64,000 bases of DNA from assembly GCA_963710625.1 (NCBI GenBank), contig CAVQBG010000016.1, forward strand, positions 1-64,000, given 5' to 3'. Below, one piece after another: positions 36,440-44,518 of the stretch; positions within the stretch are counted from its first letter, which is position 1, and the number at the start of each line of letters is the position of its first letter. The notes below the pieces were generated by a model, which ran no database searches, was not told the origin of the DNA, and was given only the letters and a program-made list of their open reading frames with translations. The stretch comes from Sva-07 sp963710625. GTDB lineage: Bacteria; Actinomycetota; Acidimicrobiia; Acidimicrobiales; Ilumatobacteraceae. Made by a program: the position numbers and the translations under genes.

Positions 36440-37348
36440 ATGACCGATCGACTGCCCGCCGTTTCCCTCGCCGCCTCGCCCGGCCGCCGCAAGACCGCGG
36501 TCGAGCTCGCCGCCGAGATCGAGCGGCGCGGGTTCTCGGGGATCTACTGCCCGAGCTTCGGTGATGCGATGGGGCTCTGCCTGTCGATTGCCGAGGCGAC
36601 GACGACGATCGAGTTCGGCACCTCGATCCAACCGATCTACCTCCAGCATCCGGTGGCCTTGGCCACGTCGGCGAGCTACCTCCACGAGATCGCCGACGGC
36701 CGGTTCCGCCTCGGTGTCGGCGTCACCCACGGCCCGGTGATCAAGCGGCTCGGGGTCGACACCGGCAAGCCGCTGAGCGACATGCGCGAGTACGTCACGA
36801 CGATGCGCGCCGCCGGTGAGTCGATGGGCGGGCTGCCGCCGATCGTGCTCGCAGCCCTGCGCGACCGGATGGTGGAACTCTCCGTCGAGGTCGGCGACGG
36901 AGCCGTCTGGGCGAACGCCTCACGCAGTCGGATGACCCACTCGTTGTCGCTGGTCACCGACGATCGCCTGGCGGACGGCTTCTCGATCGGCAACATGATC
37001 CCGACGGTGATCGACGACGACATCGCCGCCGCACGAGCCCGCAACCGCAAGACCCTGCAGGGATATGTCGCTCTGCCCAACTACCGCAACTACTGGATCG
37101 AGGCGGGGTACGAGGCCGAGATGGCTGCGGTGCAGGAGGCGCTCGCCGCCAAGGATGCCGATGCGGTGATGGTGGCGATGAGCGACCGCTGGCTCGACGA
37201 CTGCACCCTGTCCGGCTCCGTCGGCCGGGTGCGCGAGCAGGTCGAGGCGTGGTTCGACGCCGGGGTCACGGCACCGATCCTCGTGCCGTCGTCGACCTCG
37301 GGCGGCCAGGCCAAGGCCTTCACCGAGCTGTTCGACGCCTTCGCCTGA
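36440..37348 (+). CDS. LLM-class (F420-type) oxidoreductase
   Basis: This 302-residue luciferase-like barrel has SIAEATTTIEFGTSIQPIYLQHP, the HEIADGRFRLGVGVTHGP segment and a C-terminal GSVGRVREQVEAWFDAGV. This is the usual pattern of F420-dependent members in actinobacteria. The substrate is unknown. Its stop faces the aldo/keto reductase gene across a hairpin. Confidence 0.87.
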   Translation: MTDRLPAVSLAASPGRRKTAVELAAEIERRGFSGIYCPSFGDAMGLCLSIAEATTTIEFGTSIQPIYLQHPVALATSASYLHEIADGRFRLGVGVTHGPVIKRLGVDTGKPLSDMREYVTTMRAAGESMGGLPPIVLAALRDRMVELSVEVGDGAVWANASRSRMTHSLSLVTDDRLADGFSIGNMIPTVIDDDIAAARARNRKTLQGYVALPNYRNYWIEAGYEAEMAAVQEALAAKDADAVMVAMSDRWLDDCTLSGSVGRVREQVEAWFDAGVTAPILVPSSTSGGQAKAFTELFDAFA

Positions 37349-37356
37349 CCTCGTTG

Positions 37357-37397
37357 CGATGAGTCTCGGCGCGACCTGTGCGCGCTGGAACTCATCG
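37357..37397. repeat. Inverted repeat between convergent genes (possible degenerate family-1 repeat or terminator)
   Basis: The ends CGATGAGT and ACTCATCG pair perfectly, and the interior contains pairing GCGCG and CGCGC blocks. The 39-41 base span and the GATGAG/CTCATC ends resemble the 38-bp palindromes at 9.5, 15.8 and 62.0 kb, but the interior is different. It lies between the stops of the LLM and aldo/keto reductase genes, so it may act as a terminator for both. Confidence 0.5.
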
Positions 37398-37426
37398 TCG
37401 GCGGGGTGGGGCCTGAGCTCGGACGC

Positions 37427-38398
37427 TCAGATGAAGCCGATGACCGGTTGCGGGGTGTAGGGGGCCTCGAGGCGAGCGACCTCGTCGTCGGTGAGTTGCA
37501 GCTCCAGCGAGGCGATGGCGTCGTCGAGGTGCTGCTGTTTCGTGGCGCCGACGATCGGTGCGCTCACGGTGGAGTTGTGCGACACCCACGCCAGTGCGAC
37601 CTGGGCCCGTGAGACACCCCGATCGGCCGCGATCGCTGCGACCTCGGTGATGATCTCGGTGTTCGCCGTGCCGTACAGCATCTTGCCGAACTCGTCGGTC
37701 TCCAGGCGCGCCGTCGACTCGTCGACGTCGCGTGTGAGCTTGCCCCGAGCGAGCGGGCTCCACGGGATGACGCCGACACCCTGGTCGGCACACAGCGGGA
37801 GCATCTCGCGCTCCTCCTCGCGGTACAGCAGGTTGTAGTGGTTCTGCATCGTGGCGAACCTCGTCCATCCGTTGCGCTCGGCGACGTACTGCGCCTTGGA
37901 GAACTGCCAGGCCCACATCGACGACGCACCGATGTACAGCGCCTTGCCCGCCTTCACGACGTCGTGCAGCGCCTCCATCGTCTCCTCGATCGGCGTGCGG
38001 TGGTCCCATCGGTGGATCTGGTACAGGTCGACGTAGTCGGTGCCGAGGCGACGCAGGCTGTTGTCGATCTCGGCCATGATCGCCTTGCGCGACAGGCCCC
38101 GACCGTTCGGCCCGGTATGCATCTGACCGTGCACCTTGGTGGCGAGCACGATCTCGTCGCGGCGGGCGAAGTCGGCGAGCGCCCGGCCGACGATCTCCTC
38201 GCTCGTGCCGTCGGAGTACACGTTGGCGGTGTCGAAGAAGTTGACACCGGCCTCGATCGCCCGCTGGATGTGCGGCCGACTCTCGTCTTCGCTCAGCGTC
38301 CAGGCGTGGCTCCCGCGGTCGCTGATGCCGTAGCTCATGCAGCCCAGGCAGATCGGCGACACGTCGAGTCCGGTGGTTCCCAGTTTGCGATACCTCAT
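37427..38398 (-). CDS. Aldo/keto reductase
   Basis: This 323-residue NADPH-dependent barrel has the catalytic tetrad Asp56 and Tyr61 (FFDTANVYSDG), Lys88 (LATKVHG) and His129 (YQIHRWD), with the C-terminal cofactor loop SAPIVGATKQQHLDDA. It resembles the YajO/Tas-type open-chain reductases. The ATG beginning MRYRKLG fits the family start. Confidence 0.92.
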   Translation of the reverse strand: MRYRKLGTTGLDVSPICLGCMSYGISDRGSHAWTLSEDESRPHIQRAIEAGVNFFDTANVYSDGTSEEIVGRALADFARRDEIVLATKVHGQMHTGPNGRGLSRKAIMAEIDNSLRRLGTDYVDLYQIHRWDHRTPIEETMEALHDVVKAGKALYIGASSMWAWQFSKAQYVAERNGWTRFATMQNHYNLLYREEEREMLPLCADQGVGVIPWSPLARGKLTRDVDESTARLETDEFGKMLYGTANTEIITEVAAIAADRGVSRAQVALAWVSHNSTVSAPIVGATKQQHLDDAIASLELQLTDDEVARLEAPYTPQPVIGFI

Positions 38399-38454
38399 GG
38401 TGCGGACCCTACGACGCGACGACACGGGCGTCGCCGTCGAAGTACGTTCGGTCG

Positions 38455-39867
38455 ATGGCCGAGATCTCCCGTGCTCACATCGTCGACGCGTGCAGGTACT
38501 TCGACTCGTGGGTCGCGTTTCGTCGGCACGCCGAGCGCGTCCCCGGCGTGCAGGCAGCGGTGCTGCACGGCGAGGACGTCGTGCTGTCGACGGCGCACGG
38601 CGTCACGAGCGTCGCCACCGACGAGCCGCTGACCGACCGGCACCTGTTCCGCATCGCCTCGCACTCCAAGACGTTCACGGCGACGGCGATCATGCAACTG
38701 GTCGAGGGCGGACTCGTCCGGCTCGACGACACCGTCGCACAGTGGATCCCCGACCTGGCCGACTCGTCGATCTCGTCGGTGACGATCCGCGAGTTGATGT
38801 CGCACGCCGGGGGAGTCACCCGAGACGGAGTCGACGGCGACTTCTGGCAGCTGTATCGAGGCTTTCCCGATCAGTCCGAGCTGGTCCGGGTCGCCGGCGA
38901 CAATGCGGCGGTCCTCGAGCGCAACGAGCGGTTCAAGTACTCCAACATCGGGTTCTCGCTGCTCGGCGTCATCGTCGGGAAGGCGACCGGGCAGCCGTAC
39001 AACGACTACCTCGCCGAACACATCGTCGGCCGGCTCGGCCTGTCGGACACCGGGCCCGAGTACGACCCGTTGCGCGCAGCGGAGTACGCGGGCGGCCACA
39101 GCGCCCTGAGCTATGCCGACACCCGCATACCGATCGACCACGTCGACACCGCGGCGATGGCCGCGGCGACCGGCTTCTTCTCGACAGCGTCGGATCTCGT
39201 GCGCTACATGTCGGCGCACTTCGAGCACGACGACCGACTGCTCGGCGACGACGCCAAGCGCCAGATGCAGCATCCCGAATGGGACGTCGACGGGACCGAG
39301 ACGTCGTACGGACTCGGGTTCGCGATCGCGACCATCGGTGATCGTCGGGTGCTCGGCCATGGCGGTGGCTACCCGGGCCACATCACACGCACCTTCTTCG
39401 ATCCCGTCGACGGGCTGGCGGTCTCGGTCTTCACGAATGCGATCGACGGTCCGGCGTTGGCCTGGGCGACCGCAGCGATCCGGCTGATCGACCTCGCCGC
39501 CGGCGAAGGTGGTGGTGACCGTCTGTCGTCCGCCGAACTCGCTCCCTACTGCGGACGGTTCGCGTCGCTGTGGGGCGTCTACGACATCGTCGACCTCGGC
39601 GGTCGGCTGTACCAACTCGACCCGTCGGTCGCCGACCCCGTGATGAGTCCGACGCGACTGGAGGTGATCGACGACGCAACGCTGCGAATCGCCTCGACAC
39701 CCGGGTACGGGTCTCGCGGTGAACGCATCTCGTACCAGTTCGCCGACGACGGCTCGATCGCAACGGTCCGCGCCGGCAGCGGCACCACCGCATTGCCGAT
39801 CGAGACATACCGGGCGGCGCTGCACGGTCGCCGGCAGGTCGGCCCCGGCGACCCGATCCGGCCCTGA
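38455..39867 (+). CDS. Serine hydrolase, class C beta-lactamase-like family
   Basis: This 470-residue protein has Ser69-x-x-Lys72 in ASHSKTF, Tyr162-Ser-Asn164 in KYSNIGFSLLG, and the HGG box near residue 302 (GHGGGYPGH). A C-terminal beta-rich domain of about 100 residues follows. No signal peptide is evident, so it is probably cytoplasmic: an esterase or peptidase of the penicillin-binding-protein-like group rather than a resistance enzyme. It is divergent from the aldo/keto reductase and upstream of the PhyH gene on the same strand. Confidence 0.88.
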   Translation: MAEISRAHIVDACRYFDSWVAFRRHAERVPGVQAAVLHGEDVVLSTAHGVTSVATDEPLTDRHLFRIASHSKTFTATAIMQLVEGGLVRLDDTVAQWIPDLADSSISSVTIRELMSHAGGVTRDGVDGDFWQLYRGFPDQSELVRVAGDNAAVLERNERFKYSNIGFSLLGVIVGKATGQPYNDYLAEHIVGRLGLSDTGPEYDPLRAAEYAGGHSALSYADTRIPIDHVDTAAMAAATGFFSTASDLVRYMSAHFEHDDRLLGDDAKRQMQHPEWDVDGTETSYGLGFAIATIGDRRVLGHGGGYPGHITRTFFDPVDGLAVSVFTNAIDGPALAWATAAIRLIDLAAGEGGGDRLSSAELAPYCGRFASLWGVYDIVDLGGRLYQLDPSVADPVMSPTRLEVIDDATLRIASTPGYGSRGERISYQFADDGSIATVRAGSGTTALPIETYRAALHGRRQVGPGDPIRP

Positions 39868-39876
39868 CCCCGGGCC

Positions 39877-39928
39877 CCGTGTGCGACGCGTTCCGGGTGG
39901 ACCGTTCCACCGACATCGCGTCGCCAAC
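39877..39928. repeat. Divergent copy of the 50-bp inverted repeat (family 2)
   Basis: The core TTCCGGGTGGACCG and the flanking GCGACGCG / CGCGTCGC match the copy at 57591-57640 (TTCGGGTGGACCG with TGTCG / CGACGCA ends) but with several changes. It lies in the short gap between the serine hydrolase stop and the PhyH gene. Confidence 0.45.
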
Positions 39929-39982
39929 GCCGCAGGCGCCTTCGACCCGTGGGTGGGGAACGAATCCTGGAAAGATCCGTTC

Positions 39983-40795
39983 GTGATCAGACGAGTGGGC
40001 AAGAACCTCGCCGTGCTCACCGACGAGGTCCCCGACGCCAGCGTCGAGCTCGAACGCAACGGCTTCACGGTGTTGCGCGACGTGTTCTCGGACGACGAGG
40101 TGACCGCTCTGCGTACCGAACTCGACGGCGTGTTCGCCAGCACCGAACCCGAACGCGGCCGCGACGACGAGTACCGCTACGAGATGCTCAACCGCGGCCC
40201 GCGGTCCCAGGAGGCGCTCGGGAACCCGGCGATCCTGGCAGCGATCGAACCACTGCTCGGCGACGACTGTCACGTCATCGCCAACACCGCGTGGCGCAAC
40301 CCGCCGGAGTTCGCCGGCGGCCCCTGGCACTGCGATGCCGGCCCGCACGTCCCGCGTCCGAAGGGTGTCGAGTGGGACGACCGCATCCCGTATCCGGTGT
40401 TCGTCGTCGGCGCCCATCTGCTGCTGCAGGACTGTCGACGGCCCGACGGCCCGACGGCGGTGGTTCCGGGGAGCCACCGTGCGGGTCGCCTCCCCCCGTT
40501 GTCGCAGATCGAGGACCGCGACCTCACCTACGACGGCCGGGCGCCGGTGCTGCTGGAGGGCGCCGCCGGCGACGTCGCGCTGTTCGTCTCCGACGTGTGG
40601 CATCGCGGCACACCCGCCACGGGTGGCAGCGGCCGGTGCTTCCTGCAGGTGCACTACGGCCGACGCGACATCGCGCAACGCATCCGACCCACCGACGTCG
40701 TCAACCATCTCTCGCCGGAGGCGATCGATCGTGCGGTCACCACGCGGCAACGCGACCTCGTGGGTCTGCACGCCCCGTACTTCTACGACGGCTGA
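39983..40795 (+). CDS. Phytanoyl-CoA dioxygenase-like Fe(II)/2-oxoglutarate oxygenase
   Basis: This is 270 residues. The iron facial triad is visible: His116 and Asp118 in WHCDAGPH, distal His207 in VWHRGTPATGGSGR, with Arg218 as the 2-oxoglutarate anchor. The double-stranded beta-helix contains VVGAHLLLQD and AVVPGSHRAGR. It is a hydroxylase; substrate unknown. It starts at GTG with GGAAAG upstream. Its stop is 3 bases before the start of the UGA-containing linalool dehydratase-like gene, so they form an operon and probably act on the same hydrophobic, perhaps terpenoid, compound. Confidence 0.85.
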   Translation: MIRRVGKNLAVLTDEVPDASVELERNGFTVLRDVFSDDEVTALRTELDGVFASTEPERGRDDEYRYEMLNRGPRSQEALGNPAILAAIEPLLGDDCHVIANTAWRNPPEFAGGPWHCDAGPHVPRPKGVEWDDRIPYPVFVVGAHLLLQDCRRPDGPTAVVPGSHRAGRLPPLSQIEDRDLTYDGRAPVLLEGAAGDVALFVSDVWHRGTPATGGSGRCFLQVHYGRRDIAQRIRPTDVVNHLSPEAIDRAVTTRQRDLVGLHAPYFYDG

Positions 40796-40798
40796 TCG

Positions 40799-42274
40799 AT
40801 GATGCTCTCCGAACGATCGCTCGGCTGGTTGCGGTACCTGCACCGCAAGGCGCACACCGCCGATGACTGGAGCCGTGCCGGACATCCGCACCCGCATTGG
40901 GACAACCGGTCCGATCCGCCGATGGCGAGTTGGCACCGCTTCGACCTCGTCGACTCGTCCTACGCGATGGGGCTGATGGCACACCGCACCCCGGCGTGGA
41001 CCGAGCCGTACGTCGCGATCCTCGATCAGCTGATCGAGCGCCACACCGGGTGGTGGTCGGCCGCCGACTGGCTCACCCAGTTCGGCCACGACCCCGACCG
41101 GGCGAACTACCCGGACATCTACCGACTCTTCATCCCCGCGGAGCTCTGGGGCGACTACGACGTGCCCGGTTGGACCGCGAACGGCGTCGACCCCTGGGGC
41201 GTGCAGATGGATCCGGTGGCCGCCAACGGGATGCTCTTCTACAAGGGCTTCCTGCTCGTGCTGCTCGGCATCCGCTCGATGGTCGACAACGCGCCCGGCG
41301 CGCGCGACCGGTGGAACGAGCCGTTCGAGATGATCCGTGACGGCGACCACACCTTCACCTGGACCCACAGCGAGATCGCCGACCATCTGCGACGCCAGTG
41401 GTTGGCCGCACCGATCGGGTGTCATTGAGAGAACACCAAGGTCTGGCCGTTTTGACTGGCCGGCGCCGGCCTCGGTCTGAGGCTCCACGACAACCGGTAC
41501 GGAACCGACTTCCATCGGCAGGTGGTTGCGCCATGGTGGTCGTACGCCCGCGAGCACTATCTCGACCTGGCGAACACGGTGCTGCCGGAGATGACGACCT
41601 TCTACTACGACCCGCAGCTCGACGTGCACCATCGCCTGCCGGTTGCGGCCGCGCTGACGACGTCCTTCTACGCCGCACCGCAGGTGCCCGACGATGCCCG
41701 TCGCCTGTTCGACGCGGGGTGTGTCTCGGCAGGGTTCTCCCGTCCGCTGGCGACGCCGATCTCGGCGAGCCGAGCGGTGGGTTCGTCGTTGGTGCTCGCT
41801 CGTGAGTGGGGCCTGTCCGAGCTCGAGGGCCGGCTGGCGGAGGCTGTCGAGGTGTCGTACGAACCGACCTGGGACATCGACCGTGGCGAGTTCACCTGGG
41901 GGCTCGGGTTGGGTGAGTCGTTTCCGCGTGGTCAGTTCAACGCCTTCCTGGCCGCGGCGGAGGCGACGGGACCGGGGGAGTGGACGCGCCTGTCGGCAGC
42001 GCCGCTCGAGCGGTGCCCACAAGTGGTCGACGTCGACTTCCCGGCGATGGCCTTCACCCGCGCCGAGTGGGCCGACGGGAACCTTCACCTCCGGTTGGCG
42101 CCGTTGCACGAGAACCCGTCGGTGTTCACGAGTTTTCGTCTCGTCGGCGCCGAACCGCGCAACTGGGACGTACACGGCCTCGACGGCGTCAGCCTCGACC
42201 TCACGACATCGGGCCTGAACATCCGGGTACCGATGGTCCACGCCGACGTCGAACTGATTCGCGGGAGCTACTGA
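40799..42274 (+). CDS. Linalool dehydratase/isomerase-like protein with two in-frame UGA codons (predicted selenoprotein)
   Basis: There are 492 codons in one frame, broken only by TGA at 41426 (codon 210) and TGA at 41453 (codon 219). Both sides are clearly the same protein: an alpha/alpha barrel of Ldi type (SWHRFDLVDSSYAMGLM, MLFYKGFLLVLLG, TWTHSEIADHLRRQW, then LAGAGLGLRLHDNRYGTDFH). The junction reads GCHUENTKVWPFUL, where U is UGA. In this family the segment is C-E-x-N-x-x-F-x-x-C, and linalool dehydratase uses Cys171 and Cys180, also nine apart. So both UGAs fall on the catalytic cysteines. Hairpins resembling bacterial SECIS elements follow. ATG 40799 is 3 bases after the PhyH stop. 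Other possibilities are a double nonsense pseudogene or sequence errors. No sel genes are in the window. Confidence 0.82.
41429..41453 (+). promoter_or_regulatory. Possible SECIS-like hairpin after the first UGA
   Basis: The RNA can fold AGAAC against GUUUU (one G-U pair), then an internal loop, then CCA against UGG closing the loop AGGUC. This puts GGU in the apical loop, 11 bases after the UGA. The distance is shorter than in known bacterial SECIS elements and the stem is weak, so it may only assist or may be chance. Confidence 0.4.
41456..41486 (+). promoter_or_regulatory. SECIS-like hairpin after the second UGA
   Basis: GCCUC (41469-41473) pairs with GAGGC (41479-41483), extendable by one G-U pair, and closes the 5-base loop GGUCU. 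The loop begins 18 nt after the UGA. E. coli fdhF, from memory, also has GGUCU in its SelB-binding loop 18 nt after UGA. An overlapping GC palindrome at 41458-41471 could compete with this fold. Confidence 0.6.
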
Positions 42275-42316
42275 CCAGGACCGTTGCGGATTCGTCAAGA
42301 AATCTTCAGGTTTTTC

Positions 42317-42344
42317 TCAAGTTCGCATCTGGGACGGCCGAAGA
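42317..42344 (+). promoter_or_regulatory. Sigma-28 (FliA/WhiG)-like promoter
   Basis: TCAA at 42317-42320 and GCCGAAGA at 42337-42344 are separated by 16 bases, close to the flagellar/WhiG sigma consensus (TAAA or TCAA, about 15-16 bases, GCCGATAA). The -10 ends only 7 bases before the GTG of the LysM-NlpC gene, so the transcript would be nearly leaderless, which fits the lack of a good ribosome site. Confidence 0.45.
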
Positions 42345-42351
42345 CCGATGC

Positions 42352-43506
42352 GTGACTCGATCCATTCGCGTTGTCCTGACCGCCGGTCTTGCGCTGGCAC
42401 TCGCCGTTCCGATGAGTGCAGCGGTCGCCGAGGCGGCCCCAGCCACAGGAGGATCGTCGGACGTCACCACCGACGCCACGACCACGACGGTGCGAGCCGG
42501 CGACAGCCTGGTCGGGATCGCACACCGATTCGGCGTCAGATTGTCGACGCTGCTCCGAGCGAACTCGATGACGCTGACCAGCGTCATCCACCCCGGCGAC
42601 ACGATCGTGATCCCCGCGGGCGCCTCGATTCCGGTGAGCACCCAACGTGCGTCCTCGGCGACGGCGTCCGCCTACGTGGTGCAGCCTGGTGACGCGCTCG
42701 CCGGGATCGCGTGGCGCAACGGTGTGACGCTCGGTGGGCTGGTCGAGGCCAACGGCCTCACCGTGGCGAGTGTGATCTTCTCCGGCCAGACGCTGACGGT
42801 GCCGCCCGCCACGAGGGCGATCCCGGTGTCACGTGCGACGCCCGCCTCGGTGGCCACCCCGACGCCCGCCACAGGAACCACCGGTGCGACGGCGTCCGCC
42901 TACGTGGTGCAGCCTGGTGACGCGCTCGCCGGGATCGCGTGGCGCAACGGTGTGACGCTCGGTGCGCTGGTCGAGGCCAACGGCCTCACCGTGGCGAGTG
43001 TGATCTTCCCCGGCCAGACGCTGACGGTGCCGCCCGCCACGAGGGCGATCCCGGTGTCACGTGCGACGCCCGCCTCGGTGGCCACCCCGACGCCCGCCAC
43101 CGGTGCGCCCGTCGGCTCCGCTGCCACCGGGTCGGTCGACACACTGCTCGCGTATCTGCGCGAGCAGATCGGCAAGCCCTACGAGTTCTTCACCGCCGGC
43201 CCGGAGACGTTCGACTGCTCCGGGCTCGTGGTCGCCGGCTTCCGCCAGCTCGGGGTGTCCGTGCCGCACCAGAGCCGGGCGTTGGCTCGTCTGGGCTCCG
43301 AGATCGACTGGCGCAGTGCGCCGATCGTCGCCGGCGACCTCGTGTTCACCTCGTCCGTCGACGACCCTGCACTGATCACCCACGTCGGGGTGGCACTCGA
43401 CTCGCGAACCTGGATCCACGCCGTCGGGCGCAACAGCACGGTCAGTGTCGGCTCGTTGCCATCGGCCGACCGGATCATGGCCGTTCGGCGACTTCCCCTG
43501 CCCTGA
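42352..43506 (+). CDS. LysM-NlpC/P60 cell-wall endopeptidase
   Basis: This 384-residue exported peptidoglycan hydrolase has a signal peptide (about 1-32) and three LysM domains (about 42-88, 105-148, 181-224) separated by Ala/Thr/Pro linkers. A C-terminal NlpC/P60 peptidase follows, with Cys289 in FDCSGLVV, His344 in THVGVAL and His356 in WIHAVGR. LysM binds glycan; NlpC/P60 cuts stem peptides. LysM 2 and 3 with their linkers are an almost perfect 228-bp tandem duplication. GTG start behind a sigma-28-like promoter suggests a link to flagellar assembly or cell separation. Confidence 0.92.
   Translation: MTRSIRVVLTAGLALALAVPMSAAVAEAAPATGGSSDVTTDATTTTVRAGDSLVGIAHRFGVRLSTLLRANSMTLTSVIHPGDTIVIPAGASIPVSTQRASSATASAYVVQPGDALAGIAWRNGVTLGGLVEANGLTVASVIFSGQTLTVPPATRAIPVSRATPASVATPTPATGTTGATASAYVVQPGDALAGIAWRNGVTLGALVEANGLTVASVIFPGQTLTVPPATRAIPVSRATPASVATPTPATGAPVGSAATGSVDTLLAYLREQIGKPYEFFTAGPETFDCSGLVVAGFRQLGVSVPHQSRALARLGSEIDWRSAPIVAGDLVFTSSVDDPALITHVGVALDSRTWIHAVGRNSTVSVGSLPSADRIMAVRRLPLP
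42661..43116 (+). repeat. 228-bp in-frame tandem duplication
   Basis: Copies start at 42661 and 42889, a 76-codon unit containing one LysM domain plus linker. Only a few base changes separate them (for example TCCGGC versus CCCGGC), so the duplication is recent or kept homogeneous by conversion. Confidence 0.9.
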
Positions 43507-43545
43507 GCGGCGCGAAGCTGCGCCGCACGTGGCAGCATCGAACCG

Positions 43546-44004
43546 ATGGGACGCGTGCACTTCGAACTGGAACGACGATTCGATGCACCCGTGCGTCGCG
43601 TGTGGGACGAACTCGTCGACTGGCCGGGCCACGGCGCCTGGATCCCGGCGACCACGATCGAGGCCGAGCCGGGAGACCCGACTGCGGTCGGGTACACGTT
43701 CACCGGCTGGACCGGGTTCCGACCCGTGGCACTCGAGGACCGGATGCGGGTCACCCGCTGCGACTGGGACGACGAGAACCAGCAGGGAGTGTGCGACGTC
43801 GACAAGCTCGGTCCGATCCTCGGCGGGTCGGCCGGGTTCACGGTTCGTCCGGACGGCGCCGGCACGCTGCTCACCTGGCGCGAGGACGTGACGGTGCCGT
43901 ACCTGCCGGGATTCCTCGCTCCGGTCGCCGCGTTCGCCGGGCGGATCGGGTTCTCGCTTGCGCTTCGGGGACTCGACAAGGTGCTCGCTCGGCCCATGGT
44001 CTGA
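43546..44004 (+). CDS. SRPBCC (polyketide cyclase/dehydrase) family protein
   Basis: This 152-residue START-like helix-grip protein opens with FELERRFDAPVRRVWDELVDWPGHGAWIP and ends with a long C-terminal helix (GRIGFSLALRGLDKVLARPM). It would bind a small hydrophobic ligand; no catalytic residues can be assigned. It is 39 bases after the NlpC/P60 gene. Confidence 0.85.
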   Translation: MGRVHFELERRFDAPVRRVWDELVDWPGHGAWIPATTIEAEPGDPTAVGYTFTGWTGFRPVALEDRMRVTRCDWDDENQQGVCDVDKLGPILGGSAGFTVRPDGAGTLLTWREDVTVPYLPGFLAPVAAFAGRIGFSLALRGLDKVLARPMV

Positions 44005-44077
44005 TCCCCCGCATCCTCGACCTCGCCGCGTTCGGCCGGGCTACGGTGATGCTGAAGCGGATCGAGACGGAGGACCA

Positions 44078-44473
44078 ATGAGCGCGAGCACCCCCGAAGA
44101 CGTCGTCGGCGCCTTCATTGCGGCAATCGAGGCCAAGGACATCGACGCAGCGATCGATCTGCTGGCTGACGACGTGTCGTACGAGAACATGCCGGTGTCG
44201 CCGATCGTCGGCAAGGATGCCGTGCGGGCGACGCTGGAGGGCTTCCTCGGCGTCGCGTCACGGGTCGAGTGGCCGGTGACGCGCCAGGTCACCTCCGGTT
44301 CGACGGTCGTCAACGAACGGCTCGATCGGTTCCAGATCGGCGAGGGATGGCTCGAGTTGCCCGTCGCCGGCGTGTTCGAGGTGGACCCCACTGGCCGGAT
44401 CTGCCTGTGGCGCGACTACTTCGACATGGCGTCGTACACCCGTCAGCTCACCGCGTTGACGGACAACCACTGA
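44078..44473 (+). CDS. Limonene-1,2-epoxide hydrolase/SnoaL-like protein
   Basis: This 131-residue cone-shaped beta-barrel protein reads VVGAFIAAIEAKDIDAAIDL, YENMPVSPIVGKDAVRATLEGF, NERLDRF and ICLWRDYFDM. The last two fit the Asp-Arg-Asp catalytic set of limonene-1,2-epoxide hydrolase (Arg in NERLDRF region, Asp in WRDYFD). Epoxide hydrolysis is plausible but the set is not complete by eye. It sits just before an F420-type oxidoreductase and 1.8 kb after the linalool-dehydratase-like gene. Confidence 0.8.
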   Translation: MSASTPEDVVGAFIAAIEAKDIDAAIDLLADDVSYENMPVSPIVGKDAVRATLEGFLGVASRVEWPVTRQVTSGSTVVNERLDRFQIGEGWLELPVAGVFEVDPTGRICLWRDYFDMASYTRQLTALTDNH

Positions 44474-44518
44474 GCGGTCGCTACGGTCGTACCGACACTC
44501 GCGAGAAAGGCGTACGAC

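Noticed and set aside
40799..41428. A separate 209-residue gene ending at the first TGA, with a second gene from 41522
   Set aside because: The two stretches are in the same frame, separated by 31 codons with only one further TGA. The intervening codons encode family-consistent sequence, so one UGA-containing gene explains all of it.
40799..42274. Ordinary pseudogene with two nonsense mutations
   Set aside because: Over 492 codons there is no frameshift or other stop, codon bias is normal, and both stops fall on the expected catalytic cysteines. Kept as the main alternative but judged much less likely.
42661..43116. CRISPR-like or satellite array
   Set aside because: Only two units, in frame, each encoding a LysM domain: a gene-internal duplication.
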